Virus record (IMG/VR): IMGVR_UViG_3300046791_000495
Location: 1 to 52,199 of that record
Direction: 5' to 3' (one strand)
Origin: a virus
DNA length: 52,199 bases
Positions 41,404 through 48,360 of the stretch are shown here, piece after piece (position 1 is the stretch's first letter; every line of letters begins with the position of its first letter). The notes beneath the pieces were generated by a model that saw only the letters and a list, made by a program, of their open reading frames with translations, did no database searches and was not told the DNA's origin. Made by a program: the position numbers and the translations under genes.

Positions 41404-41648
41404 GCGAGCCCCTCTGGAGGCGGTTGCCGGGCAATCCCGGCTGGTTCGAGATCGTCGGCGAAGAGCGGCACGGCCGGTTTTCGGCGCGCCAGTTGCAGGA
41501 GCTCGAGCGGGTGATGCCGCCGTTTCTCGGCTACCGTCGGGTGGCGTTGGTCGACCTCGAGGGCGGTGGGCACGATGGGATCCCGGTGAGGGCCCTGCGG
41601 GAGGACGGCCATTCGGACCGGTTCATGCTGCAGTTGAGGGAGGGCTGA
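41400..41648 (+). CDS. Hypothetical 82-aa protein
   Basis: Alpha-beta pattern (GWFEIVGEERHGRFSARQL, YRRVALVDLEGG), no cysteines, no membrane segment. Coupled on both sides by overlapping stop and start. Family not recognised. Confidence 0.7.
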   Translation: MSEPLWRRLPGNPGWFEIVGEERHGRFSARQLQELERVMPPFLGYRRVALVDLEGGGHDGIPVRALREDGHSDRFMLQLREG

Positions 41649-41950
41649 TGTTCCTGATCGTCGACATGAATCGCCGGCCGGCGGGGGAGTCGGTGGCGGA
41701 CTGGGTGGGGAAGATCCTGCACCAGGCGGCGGAGATTGCCGCGAGCGAGGCGACGCGGGCGGAGGGCCAGCGTGGTGGCGTCCCGGGCGAGTCGCTCTTC
41801 TACGGCGGGGCGACGTTTTTCGCTGCGCCGGAGGTGCCCGGGCAGAATCCGCACGTGGCGGCCTACAAGCGGGGGTATGCGGACGGGATGCGCGAGCTGG
41901 AGGATCTGGTGGCGACGCTGCTCGAGCTGGAGGAGAAGCCGGCGCCATGA
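41648..41950 (+). CDS. Hypothetical 100-aa protein
   Basis: Starts on the last base of the previous stop. N-terminal strand FLIVDMNRRP, then an Ala/Glu helix, a Gly/Pro loop and a C-terminal helix (YADGMRELEDLVATLLEL). No motif is recognised. Overlaps the next gene by ATGA. Confidence 0.7.
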   Translation: MFLIVDMNRRPAGESVADWVGKILHQAAEIAASEATRAEGQRGGVPGESLFYGGATFFAAPEVPGQNPHVAAYKRGYADGMRELEDLVATLLELEEKPAP

Positions 41951-42207
41951 CGGACCGGGTGGGCGGCAAGATGTGGGCGGAGGCGGCGCTGGGCGGTGGC
42001 TACCGGTACTACGGCGGGGCACCCGGGGGACCGTTTCCGCGGTGCAGGTCCTGCGGGCTATTCATCACCACGATCGACGCATGGATGCGGTTCTTCCTGC
42101 GTGAGCCGTTGTGCGTGGCGTGTTGCGGGTGGTTCTGGCTCGAGACCGGTCGGAAGCGCCACCCAGAGCGCATGGGCCGCGTTCCGCTCGAGCTCAGGTA
42201 CGACTGA
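41947..42207 (+). CDS. Zinc-binding 86-aa protein
   Basis: Two Cys pairs (CRSCG and CVACCGW) around an aromatic helix (TTIDAWMRFFLRE) form a likely zinc site. Last gene before the 777-bp non-coding island, so the first right-arm gene group ends here. No terminator-like hairpin with a U-tract is obvious directly after it. Confidence 0.65.
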   Translation: MTDRVGGKMWAEAALGGGYRYYGGAPGGPFPRCRSCGLFITTIDAWMRFFLREPLCVACCGWFWLETGRKRHPERMGRVPLELRYD

Positions 42208-42984
42208 TGGGGTCGTTTTCCAACCTGGCACGACTCTCGCTACGCGCGCGTGCGCGGAGTACTTCACCTACTACGTAGAGACTATAAGAAGCTTCTAAAG
42301 CACAGGCTTTACGCGACGCGACGTCGGACCCATGTCGAGATCGAATTCGGAGGCGAGTCCTAGGGTATGGATCGAGGTCAGGATTCATCGTTTTTTTCTG
42401 ACTGGGGGGTACGGGGCACCGGCCAGGCCCGCGCGTTTGGGTGGCGTGGGCTCCAGCTGGCGGTGCGCGTGCGCCTAGAAGCCTCGCAGAGCGCCGATCC
42501 GCACCCGCTCCGAGCCTCGCGCTCGCTCCCGCGCTCGAGGTTCCTGCGCGCTCCTGTGCGGTCTCGCGCTCGCAGCTCAAACGTGTTCACTACGCTCCAG
42601 AGCTCGATCCTAAGCGTAGTTCTAGCGTACACAACGCTAACTCGGCGCTCGCCTATTGGTAGGGTATCCGTACCTATCCGTTCTACTCAGTCCGAGCACA
42701 AGAGAGCGAGCTCCCAAGGTTTTGACCGCTCAAAACTCCCTCATTCTAGGTGAGTTAGCCTAGGGTTAGTCCGAATCCGTGATAACTCCTCGTGGTCCAG
42801 ACCGCCGCATTCTGGAGCCGAGAGTGTGCAGGAAAGATCCATGCCAGAGCCCAGAGCCCATATCGGCACCCTAGGACTACCGCTTGACACTCCCTAGGAG
42901 ACGTGAAACGATCCGGCCGTGCGCGAGACCTACTCAGAACGGAATTCTTCCGCGCGAGATAGCGCACAGAACGGAGTAGCAGCC
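42208..42984. other. 777-bp non-coding island rich in dyads and CCTAGG
   Basis: No ORF here has gene-like composition or a ribosome site. The stretch is richer in A+T than its flanks and holds four CCTAGG palindromes (42359, 42759, 42870, 42893). It also has four AGCGT/ACGCT boxes in 51 bp (42589-42639), a dyad GTTTTGA-CCGC-TCAAAAC (42719-42736) and CTAGG-N8-CCTAG (42746-42763). A TTGACA at 42884-42889 lies 17 bp before AACGAT. Candidate replication origin, operator region or packaging site; nothing seen decides between them. Confidence 0.6.
42869..42912 (+). promoter_or_regulatory. Candidate promoter between two CCCTAGGA repeats
   Basis: TTGACA (42884-42889), a 17-bp spacer and AACGAT (42907-42912) read toward the gene at 42985. 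CCCTAGGA occurs at 42869-42876 and again at 42892-42899, 23 bp apart, that is about two helix turns on either side of the -35. This would suit a dimeric regulator. The -10 is weak. Confidence 0.45.
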
Positions 42985-43407
42985 GTGAGCAAGAGCAACC
43001 CCGTAGTGGAAGCGATTGAGAGCGCGTTGCAGCGCGCCGAAGCGCTGGCCGTGTCGCTGGCCGCGCGCCCCAAGGGTATCGGCAAGCGCGCCGCAGCCGA
43101 AGCCGACAGTGACGCGCTGGCCACGCTGGTCGCGTTCGGCGAGCGCGTCGCGCCGATCATCGCGGCGTTGACCGAGTACGGTTCGCAGTCCGAGCGCGAA
43201 GCCGTTCTCGGCCACCCGCTGGCCACGTTCGCGCTCGATAGCGCGCCGCAGCCGGTCATCCGCGCGACCATCGCGGCGGCCGTCAACGCGCTGCGCGCGC
43301 ATGGCGTCACCGTCACGCCGCGCGCTGCGGGCGGCGCGGTCATCGCGCCGAAGTCGGACACGCCTGTCGGCGCGCTCCTGTTCAAGCGCGCGAAGGGCGC
43401 GCAGTAG
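42985..43407 (+). CDS. Hypothetical 140-aa Ala-rich protein in the GCGC island
   Basis: GTG 42985 chosen because GGAG lies 8 bp upstream. Helical, Ala/Val/Glu-rich, with a C-terminal beta segment. Codons are dominated by GCG, GCC and CGC, so the DNA is full of GCGC, unlike neighbouring genes. A 12-bp GC stem follows the stop. Not recognised; the base use suggests origin from another genome. Confidence 0.6.
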   Translation: MSKSNPVVEAIESALQRAEALAVSLAARPKGIGKRAAAEADSDALATLVAFGERVAPIIAALTEYGSQSEREAVLGHPLATFALDSAPQPVIRATIAAAVNALRAHGVTVTPRAAGGAVIAPKSDTPVGALLFKRAKGAQ

Positions 43408-43414
43408 TCCTAGG

Positions 43415-43448
43415 ACGGGGCGCGCTGCTACCGCAGAGCGCGCCCCGT
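43415..43448 (+). terminator. Strong hairpin after 42985-43407
   Basis: ACGGGGCGCGCT (43415-43426) pairs perfectly with 43437-43448 around a 10-base loop and is followed by TCCGTTCCCT. A second dyad (CGTTCCCT at 43451-43458 with its complement before 43500) follows. Likely terminator or mRNA stabiliser between the two island genes. Confidence 0.6.
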
Positions 43449-43506
43449 TCCGTTCCCTGTACGTCGCGGCGCGGCTGCGGCGCAGAGGGAACGAAGGGAG
43501 CCTAGG

Positions 43507-43980
43507 ATGGATCGCAACGAACGAACGAACGCCACCCGCAAGCGCGCAGAGCGCGCAGCGCGCGAACGTGCGGCGCGCGCGCGGCTGCGCAGTCCGGCCG
43601 TGGCCAGCGCGGTTGACCGTGCAGAGCGCGCGCTTGCCGCAGTCTGGTCGCGTCGCGCGGTATCGCTGGCCAACGCCACAGAGCGCGCAGCCGCACTGGA
43701 ATCCGAACTGCACGCCGCGCTGGCCGAACTGGTCGCGCGCAGCACAGAGCGCGCGCAGCGAAGCCTAGCGCGCGCGCACGCTGCGGCCGGTATCGTCGGC
43801 GCTGCGCGCGCGCGGCGTACCAGCGCGCACCGCAACCGCACGCGCTCCGCGCTGCGCGCCGACGTGGCCGCGCTGATTGGGAGTCTGCGGCGCGCGCTCC
43901 GCGCGGAACTGGAACGGGAGCGCGAAGCTATCGAACTGGAAGCCTATCGGGAGCAAGCGCGCCGACTGCGCGAAGCCTAG
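43507..43980 (+). CDS. Hypothetical Ala/Arg-rich helical protein
   Basis: 157 aa; 44 Ala and 35 Arg make up half of it, with one Lys. Continuous helix with repeated ERA/ARA motifs, probably a long basic coiled coil that could bind nucleic acid. GGAG lies 6-7 bp before the ATG. Like the gene before it, it is full of GCGC. Not recognised. If expressed, it is a candidate structural or nucleoid-type protein; the odd composition lowers confidence. Confidence 0.55.
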   Translation: MDRNERTNATRKRAERAARERAARARLRSPAVASAVDRAERALAAVWSRRAVSLANATERAAALESELHAALAELVARSTERAQRSLARAHAAAGIVGAARARRTSAHRNRTRSALRADVAALIGSLRRALRAELEREREAIELEAYREQARRLREA

Positions 43981-43999
43981 CGCGCCGAGCCTAGCCTAG

Positions 44000-44033
44000 C
44001 CGCCCGCGCTGGCCGAGCTGGCCGCGCGGGCGG
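44000..44033 (+). terminator. Long GC hairpin after the Ala/Arg-rich gene
   Basis: CCGCCCGCGC (44000-44009) pairs with 44024-44033, and the inner GGCC pair extends the stem to 14 bp with one bulged T. No U-tract follows at once; a T6 run lies further on at 44058-44063. Possible terminator or processing site. Confidence 0.45.
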
Positions 44034-44287
44034 AGCCCTGTCGACCGACTGGCGTGATTTTTTGGCCAGCGCCTGGACGGATAGCAGCGACCAGCTGGCC
44101 AGTAGCACCCGCCTCGAGCACGGTAGCAGCGCCCACAGCAGCGGCGCTCCCAGCTCAAGGAGCTCAAGGAGTTCAAGGAGCGCTCCAGCGGCGCGTAAGC
44201 AGCGCCGGGAGCGTAAGCAGCGCAAGCACCGCGGTCCAGCACCGCACCAACAGCGGCCCACGCGGCCGCAGGAAGGAAGGCAGCACC
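44034..44287 (+). other. Structured non-coding leader of the second small-gene block
   Basis: No credible gene. It contains five AGCAGCG copies (44083, 44125, 44137, 44198, 44216), three tandem 9-mers CTCAAGGAG/TTCAAGGAG (44154-44180), and GGAGCGCTCCAGCGGCGC (44177-44194). The last is shared with the leader before 45392 at almost the same distance from the start codon. GGAAGG precedes ATG 44288. Possibly promoter-leader or attenuator. Confidence 0.5.
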
Positions 44288-44467
44288 ATGCCACAGTTGA
44301 CGCCCCAGCAGCAGGAGATCGACCAGCGCCGGCGCACGCAGCGCGCTCTCGCCATCGCCCTGGCGGTCGCCGAGCACGAGGAGGCCCGCCGCAAGGGCCG
44401 CGCCTTCACCGTCGGGACCTTCGTCCCGGTCCAGAAGCTCGTGCAGGTCTACAGCATCGCCCACTGA
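44288..44467 (+). CDS. Hypothetical 59-aa helical protein
   Basis: GGAAGG lies 8-9 bp upstream. Gln/Arg-rich N-terminal helix (LTPQQQEIDQRRRTQRAL), Ala/Glu helix and a short beta end. First gene of the second right-arm group. Not recognised. Confidence 0.65.
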   Translation: MPQLTPQQQEIDQRRRTQRALAIALAVAEHEEARRKGRAFTVGTFVPVQKLVQVYSIAH

Positions 44468-44469
44468 CC

Positions 44470-44691
44470 GTGAGGAAGCTCACGCAGAGGGAACGCAACC
44501 TGCTGGAGATCGGGCTCAAGGCCCTGGTGGCCAAGAACGGCGAGCGCCTCAAGGAAGCCCTCGCCGCCGGCGACCACAACGACGTCAATCACTACAGGTC
44601 GGCGCTCTACGAGGCCAACAACCTGCTGTCCAGCATCGAGATCGCCCACGAGATCGAACTGCACCCGGCGCCGATCAAGGGTGCCGAGTGA
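44470..44691 (+). CDS. Hypothetical 73-aa helical protein
   Basis: GTG 44470, 2 bp after the previous stop. Three short helices (QRERNLLEIGLKALVAKNGERL; DVNHYRSALYEANNLLSSIE). No cysteine. Overlaps the next start by GTGA. Confidence 0.65.
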   Translation: MRKLTQRERNLLEIGLKALVAKNGERLKEALAAGDHNDVNHYRSALYEANNLLSSIEIAHEIELHPAPIKGAE

Positions 44692-44888
44692 TCCGCCTCC
44701 GACGGCTCAAGCAGCAGCGCAACGACTGTGCCCAGTATCCGGCAACCATCTACCTGCTCGAGCGCCTGGCGATCGAGGACCTGGATCGGCTGCCCGCAAG
44801 GAGCGTGATCCTCGTGGCGGGCTTCATCCTCACCATGAAGGCTCTGGCCTGGTTGGGCCTCGAGCTCTACAATCCGGAGCGCGCGTAA
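44688..44888 (+). CDS. Small membrane protein, 66 aa
   Basis: GTG start overlapping the previous stop. Basic N-terminus, one hydrophobic segment near the C-terminus (VILVAGFILTMKALAWLGLEL). Likely single-pass. Function unknown. Confidence 0.6.
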   Translation: MIRLRRLKQQRNDCAQYPATIYLLERLAIEDLDRLPARSVILVAGFILTMKALAWLGLELYNPERA

Positions 44889-45133
44889 TGGCCCGGTCGA
44901 GCATGAGCACCGACGAGATCGTGGCAGCCGGCAGTCGCCGGTCCGACCGAGTCTTCAAGGCCCAAGGCTGGCCAAGGACCGTCACGCTCACGCAGCTCGA
45001 GCTGGCCACGACGATTTCGCTAGCGATCTACGACGTGGTCACGACGATCGACGATCGCGCGACCAAGCAGAGGAACGACGATTTCAGGGGCGCGACCCCT
45101 GGAGAGGAGCCGACGAAATGCGAGCACGGATGA
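44888..45133 (+). CDS. Hypothetical 81-aa protein
   Basis: ATG 44888 overlaps TAA of the previous gene by one base. Contains helix-turn-like MSTDEIVAAGSRRSDRVF and a Thr/Ile-rich strand-helix. C-terminus acidic and low-complexity, overlapping the start of 45118. Confidence 0.6.
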   Translation: MARSSMSTDEIVAAGSRRSDRVFKAQGWPRTVTLTQLELATTISLAIYDVVTTIDDRATKQRNDDFRGATPGEEPTKCEHG

Positions 45134-45270
45134 AGCGCGTCAACCGCTCGCCCAAGAACGTGGGCGGCTGGGCCAAGCGACAGCAGGCCAAGCGGCGCGG
45201 TAACCGCGCCTCGAGGAAGAGCCGGCTCAGCGGACTGCGCAGCTGGGGCTTCAACAAGAAGAGCAGGTAG
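45118..45270 (+). CDS. Very small basic protein, 50 aa
   Basis: ATG 45118 with AGGAG 8 bp upstream; stop TAG at 45268-45270. Strongly basic (MRARMKRVNRSPKNVGGWAK, then KRRGNRASRKSR), resembling a ribosomal-protein-like or nucleic-acid-binding peptide. It overlaps the previous gene by 16 bp in another frame. The good ribosome site argues that it is real. Confidence 0.55.
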   Translation: MRARMKRVNRSPKNVGGWAKRQQAKRRGNRASRKSRLSGLRSWGFNKKSR

Positions 45271-45391
45271 CAGGACGGAGCGCTCCTGCGGCGCTCCCTT
45301 GGTGGCTCCAGCAGCGGCGGGAACCACGAAGGAAGGGCCGCAGACAAGCAGCCCGCAACAGGGGACGACGATCCCCAGAGAGGACGTGAGT
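45271..45391 (+). promoter_or_regulatory. Leader sharing a motif with the 44034-44287 leader
   Basis: GGAGCGCTCCTGCGGCGC at 45277-45294 differs by one base from 44177-44194. It lies 115 bp before ATG 45392, against 111 bp before ATG 44288. The palindromic GGAGCGCTCC can fold. A GGGGA-CGACGA-TCCCC hairpin (45361-45376) lies just upstream of the ribosome site. Confidence 0.45.
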
Positions 45392-45679
45392 ATGTACCGC
45401 TGTCCAGTCCGATTCACCGAACGAGATCTCGGCGAGATCATCCCCGAAGAGAGCAGCACCGACCAGTTCGCCAAGCACTTGGCCAAGGTGCTGTCCAGCG
45501 AGATCGACAACGTCGACGCCAACCGCGTCGCCAAGGATCTCGAGGAGTGCGAGGCGCCGCAGCTGCTCGACGTCGTGCGCGAGGGGCTCGAGATCATGCG
45601 CAACCACACCGCCGCCAGCTGTCGCCTGATCGTGCAGGGCGGCGGGCTCTACCTGGTCGACCGCTTCGACTGCTGCTGA
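45392..45679 (+). CDS. Hypothetical 95-aa protein
   Basis: GAGAGG lies about 8 bp before ATG 45392. Opens MYRCPVRFTERDLGEIIPEE; acidic helices follow, and the end is beta-rich with CC (GGGLYLVDRFDCC). Family not recognised. Confidence 0.7.
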   Translation: MYRCPVRFTERDLGEIIPEESSTDQFAKHLAKVLSSEIDNVDANRVAKDLEECEAPQLLDVVREGLEIMRNHTAASCRLIVQGGGLYLVDRFDCC

Positions 45680-45681
45680 CC

Positions 45682-45984
45682 ATGGGGAACGAACAGACGA
45701 AGACCAAGGCGACGAAGGTCCGCCGCCTTAAGGACGTCACGATGGTGGCGAGCTTCCACCGCTACAACTGGTGGACGCTCGAGCAGCAGGCGCAGCAGGC
45801 CGACGATCGCGCCAAGGAGTTCAACGATTTCATCCGCGACCACCGATCTCAGGACGACATCCAGCTCGAAGTGGTGCGCGAGTACAGAGACGAGTGCAGC
45901 GTCTGCGGCGAGGAGTGGGAACCGGCCGAGGACGACAAGACTCACGATCGGTACTGCGCCTCCTGTGGCGCGGAGGTCCAGTAG
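45682..45984 (+). CDS. Zinc-ribbon protein, 100 aa
   Basis: Helical N-terminal two-thirds (TLEQQAQQADDRAKEFNDF) and a C-terminal ribbon with CSVCGEEW and CASCGAE. Starts 2 bp after the previous stop. Likely a small adaptor that binds protein or nucleic acid; function unknown. Confidence 0.7.
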   Translation: MGNEQTKTKATKVRRLKDVTMVASFHRYNWWTLEQQAQQADDRAKEFNDFIRDHRSQDDIQLEVVREYRDECSVCGEEWEPAEDDKTHDRYCASCGAEVQ

Positions 45985-45986
45985 CC

Positions 45987-46208
45987 ATGTACGTCGGCAG
46001 CTACACAAGGATCGAGACCTACCCGCGGAAGCCCTGCAACATCTGCGGGAGGGGCGACGACTACGATTACGGGAGCTCATCGCTCAACGCCTGCCGCGGC
46101 TGCCTCGACTGGGCAGCAGCGACGATTCGCGTGGCGATGAAGCGCGCTCTGCGCAAGGTAGTCCTACTCGCTGGCGGAACGATCGCGTTCGAGGAGAGGA
46201 GCAACTGA
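45987..46208 (+). CDS. Zinc-binding 73-aa protein
   Basis: CNICGRGDDYDY and CRGCLDW form a likely four-cysteine zinc site; the remainder is a helix and a hydrophobic beta segment. Starts 2 bp after the previous gene and ends with one-base overlap. Confidence 0.7.
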   Translation: MYVGSYTRIETYPRKPCNICGRGDDYDYGSSSLNACRGCLDWAAATIRVAMKRALRKVVLLAGGTIAFEERSN

Positions 46209-46444
46209 TGGCCGACAAGCGGCCGTATGTCAGTACACCCGACATCTTCGTGGCGCTCAGGCAGCACGGAATGTCGGTCAAGGAGATCATGCACATCTGG
46301 AGGGCCGTCGGCGAGAAGCTGAACGCCGACGAGGAACGGCTCAAGGGTTTCGACAACGGCCTCCAGCCGTACAACCGTGACCTGAGGCCGATCTACGAGG
46401 AGGCGGTGGAGCTCGGCCGCGACCTGGTGGAGCGCCTACTGTGA
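46208..46444 (+). CDS. Hypothetical 78-aa helical protein
   Basis: Helical with SVKEIMHIWRAVGEKLNADEERL; the short N-terminal helix VSTPDIFVALRQHG could be part of a helix-turn-helix. No cysteine. Overlaps the next start by GTGA. Confidence 0.65.
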   Translation: MADKRPYVSTPDIFVALRQHGMSVKEIMHIWRAVGEKLNADEERLKGFDNGLQPYNRDLRPIYEEAVELGRDLVERLL

Positions 46445-46680
46445 TCGTGCTCTCGCGCAGGCCGAAGCTGTCGCTTGAGGACAAGACGGCGGTCTTGCTG
46501 CACGCAGTGCTCTACGAGGAATTCATGGGCGGCCGCACGCTGGCCGACGTCATCACGGATCTCGGGCAGCAGATCCACAATCAGGCCAGCGACGACTCGC
46601 TCGTCGAGTGCGGCGATTGCGGCTGCAAGCACCCCTCCTGGAGCACCGCCGATTGCCGCGACGATCGGTTCAGATTTTGA
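46441..46680 (+). CDS. Cys-rich 79-aa protein
   Basis: GTG start overlapping the previous stop. N-terminal helices, then a CGDCGCKHPSW motif and a later Cys near the end. Probably binds a metal. Function unknown. Confidence 0.6.
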   Translation: MIVLSRRPKLSLEDKTAVLLHAVLYEEFMGGRTLADVITDLGQQIHNQASDDSLVECGDCGCKHPSWSTADCRDDRFRF

Positions 46681-46682
46681 CC

Positions 46683-47147
46683 GTGAACGCACTCAAGCAG
46701 TTGAGTGTCGAGTGCGATTGCGAGCACTGCCAGAAGCTGTGCTCGACCGAATACTCGATCCCCGGGGTCCCAACGCTACGGGAGGCCGTGGCGTTGATTG
46801 CCGGAGGGCATGCGCGACGATTGGCCACCGACTACTGGTCGCTGAGCGACAGGTCGGTCTGGTACTTGCGGCCGTCGGTCGTTCTAGCGCCGCGCAGGCA
46901 ACTGGACTACTACCGCCAAACGGGGCCGTGCACGTTCTGGGACAAGCGGCGCCACTGCACGATCCATGGCACGCCGATGAAACCACTGGAATGCCGCCTC
47001 GCAGGCTGCGGCGGAAAGTTCAGGGACTCTGGGGTCGTCGAGGGATTCGAGTTCTACAAGTGGAAACAGACGTCGATCATCCGGAGCTGGGACTCCAACA
47101 AGGGGAGGCGACTGGTGAAGATCTGGGAAAGCTGGTACGACCGATGA
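46683..47147 (+). CDS. YkgJ-like CxxCxxxC metal-binding protein
   Basis: 154 aa from GTG 46683. N-terminal CDCEHCQKLC, then GPCTFWDKRRHCTIH and MKPLECRLAGC. This follows the pattern of YkgJ-type putative zinc- or iron-chelating proteins (CxxCxxxCC ... GxCxFxxxxxCxIYxxRPxxCR). The family's biochemical role is unclear. It is one of the few right-arm genes with a recognisable family. Start context is plain, 2 bp after the previous stop. Confidence 0.65.
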   Translation: MNALKQLSVECDCEHCQKLCSTEYSIPGVPTLREAVALIAGGHARRLATDYWSLSDRSVWYLRPSVVLAPRRQLDYYRQTGPCTFWDKRRHCTIHGTPMKPLECRLAGCGGKFRDSGVVEGFEFYKWKQTSIIRSWDSNKGRRLVKIWESWYDR

Positions 47148-47377
47148 GCGAGCCGACCAAGTCGCCGGCCGACGATCACGTCAGGAGAGTCAAGGCGCGC
47201 GAGCAGCGCTACAGGAATGCAGCGAAGAGGCTGCACCACGAGGGAGGAGTGCTCGAGGTGGACAGCAGCGCCAAGGTGAGCGTTGCGTTCGGGCTGCACT
47301 TCGTTCCACTCGGCGCCTACGTCCAGTGCTGGGTGTGGGTCGATCGCGAGGAAATCCAGCGCGAGGACCTTGGATGA
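47144..47377 (+). CDS. Hypothetical 77-aa protein
   Basis: Basic N-terminal helix (DDHVRRVKAREQRYRNAAKRL) and a C-terminal beta sheet (KVSVAFGLHFVPLGAYVQCW). ATGA overlaps at both ends. Not recognised. Confidence 0.7.
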   Translation: MSEPTKSPADDHVRRVKAREQRYRNAAKRLHHEGGVLEVDSSAKVSVAFGLHFVPLGAYVQCWVWVDREEIQREDLG

Positions 47378-47628
47378 GAATGGACCCGACGTCGACACAC
47401 AAGTTCTACTTCGCGCAGACCACACGCGCGCAGCGGCGGCAGATCTCGTCGCTGTGCGACGAAGCAAGGGCGGCCGGCCAGTATGGGGCCATCGTCGTTC
47501 TCAACAGGGAGACGGGAGTACTGTCGGCTTTCTGGGCCGACACTCGTCGCTGCCTCACGGAGTCGAAGCTCGAGCTGTGCCGGTACCAGACCCTCAGGAT
47601 CATCCATTCGGAGGTGTTCAGCCGATGA
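47374..47628 (+). CDS. Hypothetical 84-aa protein
   Basis: Alpha-beta pattern with TTRAQRRQISSLCDEARAAG and GAIVVLNRETGVLSAFW. Coupled on both sides by ATGA. Not recognised. Confidence 0.7.
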   Translation: MRMDPTSTHKFYFAQTTRAQRRQISSLCDEARAAGQYGAIVVLNRETGVLSAFWADTRRCLTESKLELCRYQTLRIIHSEVFSR

Positions 47629-47801
47629 ACAAGCAGAAGATCGCCAAGGCGTGGTCGACCGTCGGCAACCAGCCGCGGTGGGCCATCAAGCACATGGTGA
47701 GAGCACTGAGCATCCTCAACTACCTCAACACCCCCGAGGACCAGCGGCGCCTCGAGGCCGGCAAGATCTGCCTCAAGCACCCCAACCCTCGCTACAACTA
47801 G
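47625..47801 (+). CDS. Hypothetical 58-aa protein
   Basis: Basic helical protein, KQKIAKAWSTVGNQPRWAIK then LNYLNTPEDQRRLEAGK. Last gene of this coupled group; a hairpin follows 19 bp after its stop. Confidence 0.65.
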   Translation: MNKQKIAKAWSTVGNQPRWAIKHMVRALSILNYLNTPEDQRRLEAGKICLKHPNPRYN

Positions 47802-47820
47802 GCGTCTCGAGATTGAGCCT

Positions 47821-47842
47821 ACGGGCCACAACTGTGGCCCGT
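47821..47842 (+). terminator. Hairpin between small-gene groups
   Basis: ACGGGCCAC (47821-47829) pairs with GTGGCCCGT (47834-47842) around a 4-base loop; a second hairpin GAGTCG-AACGA-CGACTC follows at 47848-47864, next to the ribosome site of 47882. No long U-tract, so perhaps a partial terminator or processing signal. Confidence 0.5.
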
Positions 47843-47881
47843 GCGTTGAGTCGAACGACGACTCGGAAAGGAGCACAGCCC

Positions 47882-48076
47882 ATGGAGGGCTACTACAAGA
47901 CCAAGAAGCAGCTGAAGGAGTCGGTCGGCAAGGGGCTCAAGGTGCACGAGACTTCGATGCACGGGCTCGAGTACAAGAGCGACGGCTGGCTGACGATCGA
48001 GGGGCCAGCGCACTCGATGCACACCTGGTACGCGCAGGTGCTGATGAAGGACGACCTGATCGTGAGGGTGAAGTGA
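47882..48076 (+). CDS. Hypothetical 64-aa protein
   Basis: GGAAAGGAG 7-8 bp before ATG. A helix followed by beta strands (LKVHETSMHGLEYKSDGWLT, WYAQVLMKDDLIVRV). Overlaps the next start by GTGA. Not recognised. Confidence 0.7.
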   Translation: MEGYYKTKKQLKESVGKGLKVHETSMHGLEYKSDGWLTIEGPAHSMHTWYAQVLMKDDLIVRVK

Positions 48077-48360
48077 CCGACGAGCGGCACCCGATCGCAC
48101 CGACGGAGATCCTCAACGGATCGGGAGTGCTCAACGTCGAGCGCGACTGGCGGACGGCTTCCGATTGCCTGCTGGCCTTCGAGGGCACATTCAGATCGAC
48201 GACTCCGCACCCGCGCGACTACCAGAATGAGAAGGAGTACCGCGACGCCCGCGCAGTATGGTGCGCAGCCGGCGAGGAGCTCGAGAAGTTCAGGGCGCGC
48301 TTCGACGATCTGTCGGGGGCGATCTCGATGTGGGTCGTCCAGAACTGGGAGAGGCGCTGA
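48073..48360 (+). CDS. Hypothetical 95-aa protein
   Basis: GTG start overlapping the previous stop. Mostly helical with AAGEELEKFRARFDDLSGAI and one Trp-rich end. Coupled to the next gene by one base. Confidence 0.65.
   Translation: MTDERHPIAPTEILNGSGVLNVERDWRTASDCLLAFEGTFRSTTPHPRDYQNEKEYRDARAVWCAAGEELEKFRARFDDLSGAISMWVVQNWERR

Noticed and set aside
42367-42753. Open frame inside the non-coding island
   Set aside because: No ribosome site, Arg/Ser-rich low-complexity translation, and the region is better explained by dyads and repeats.
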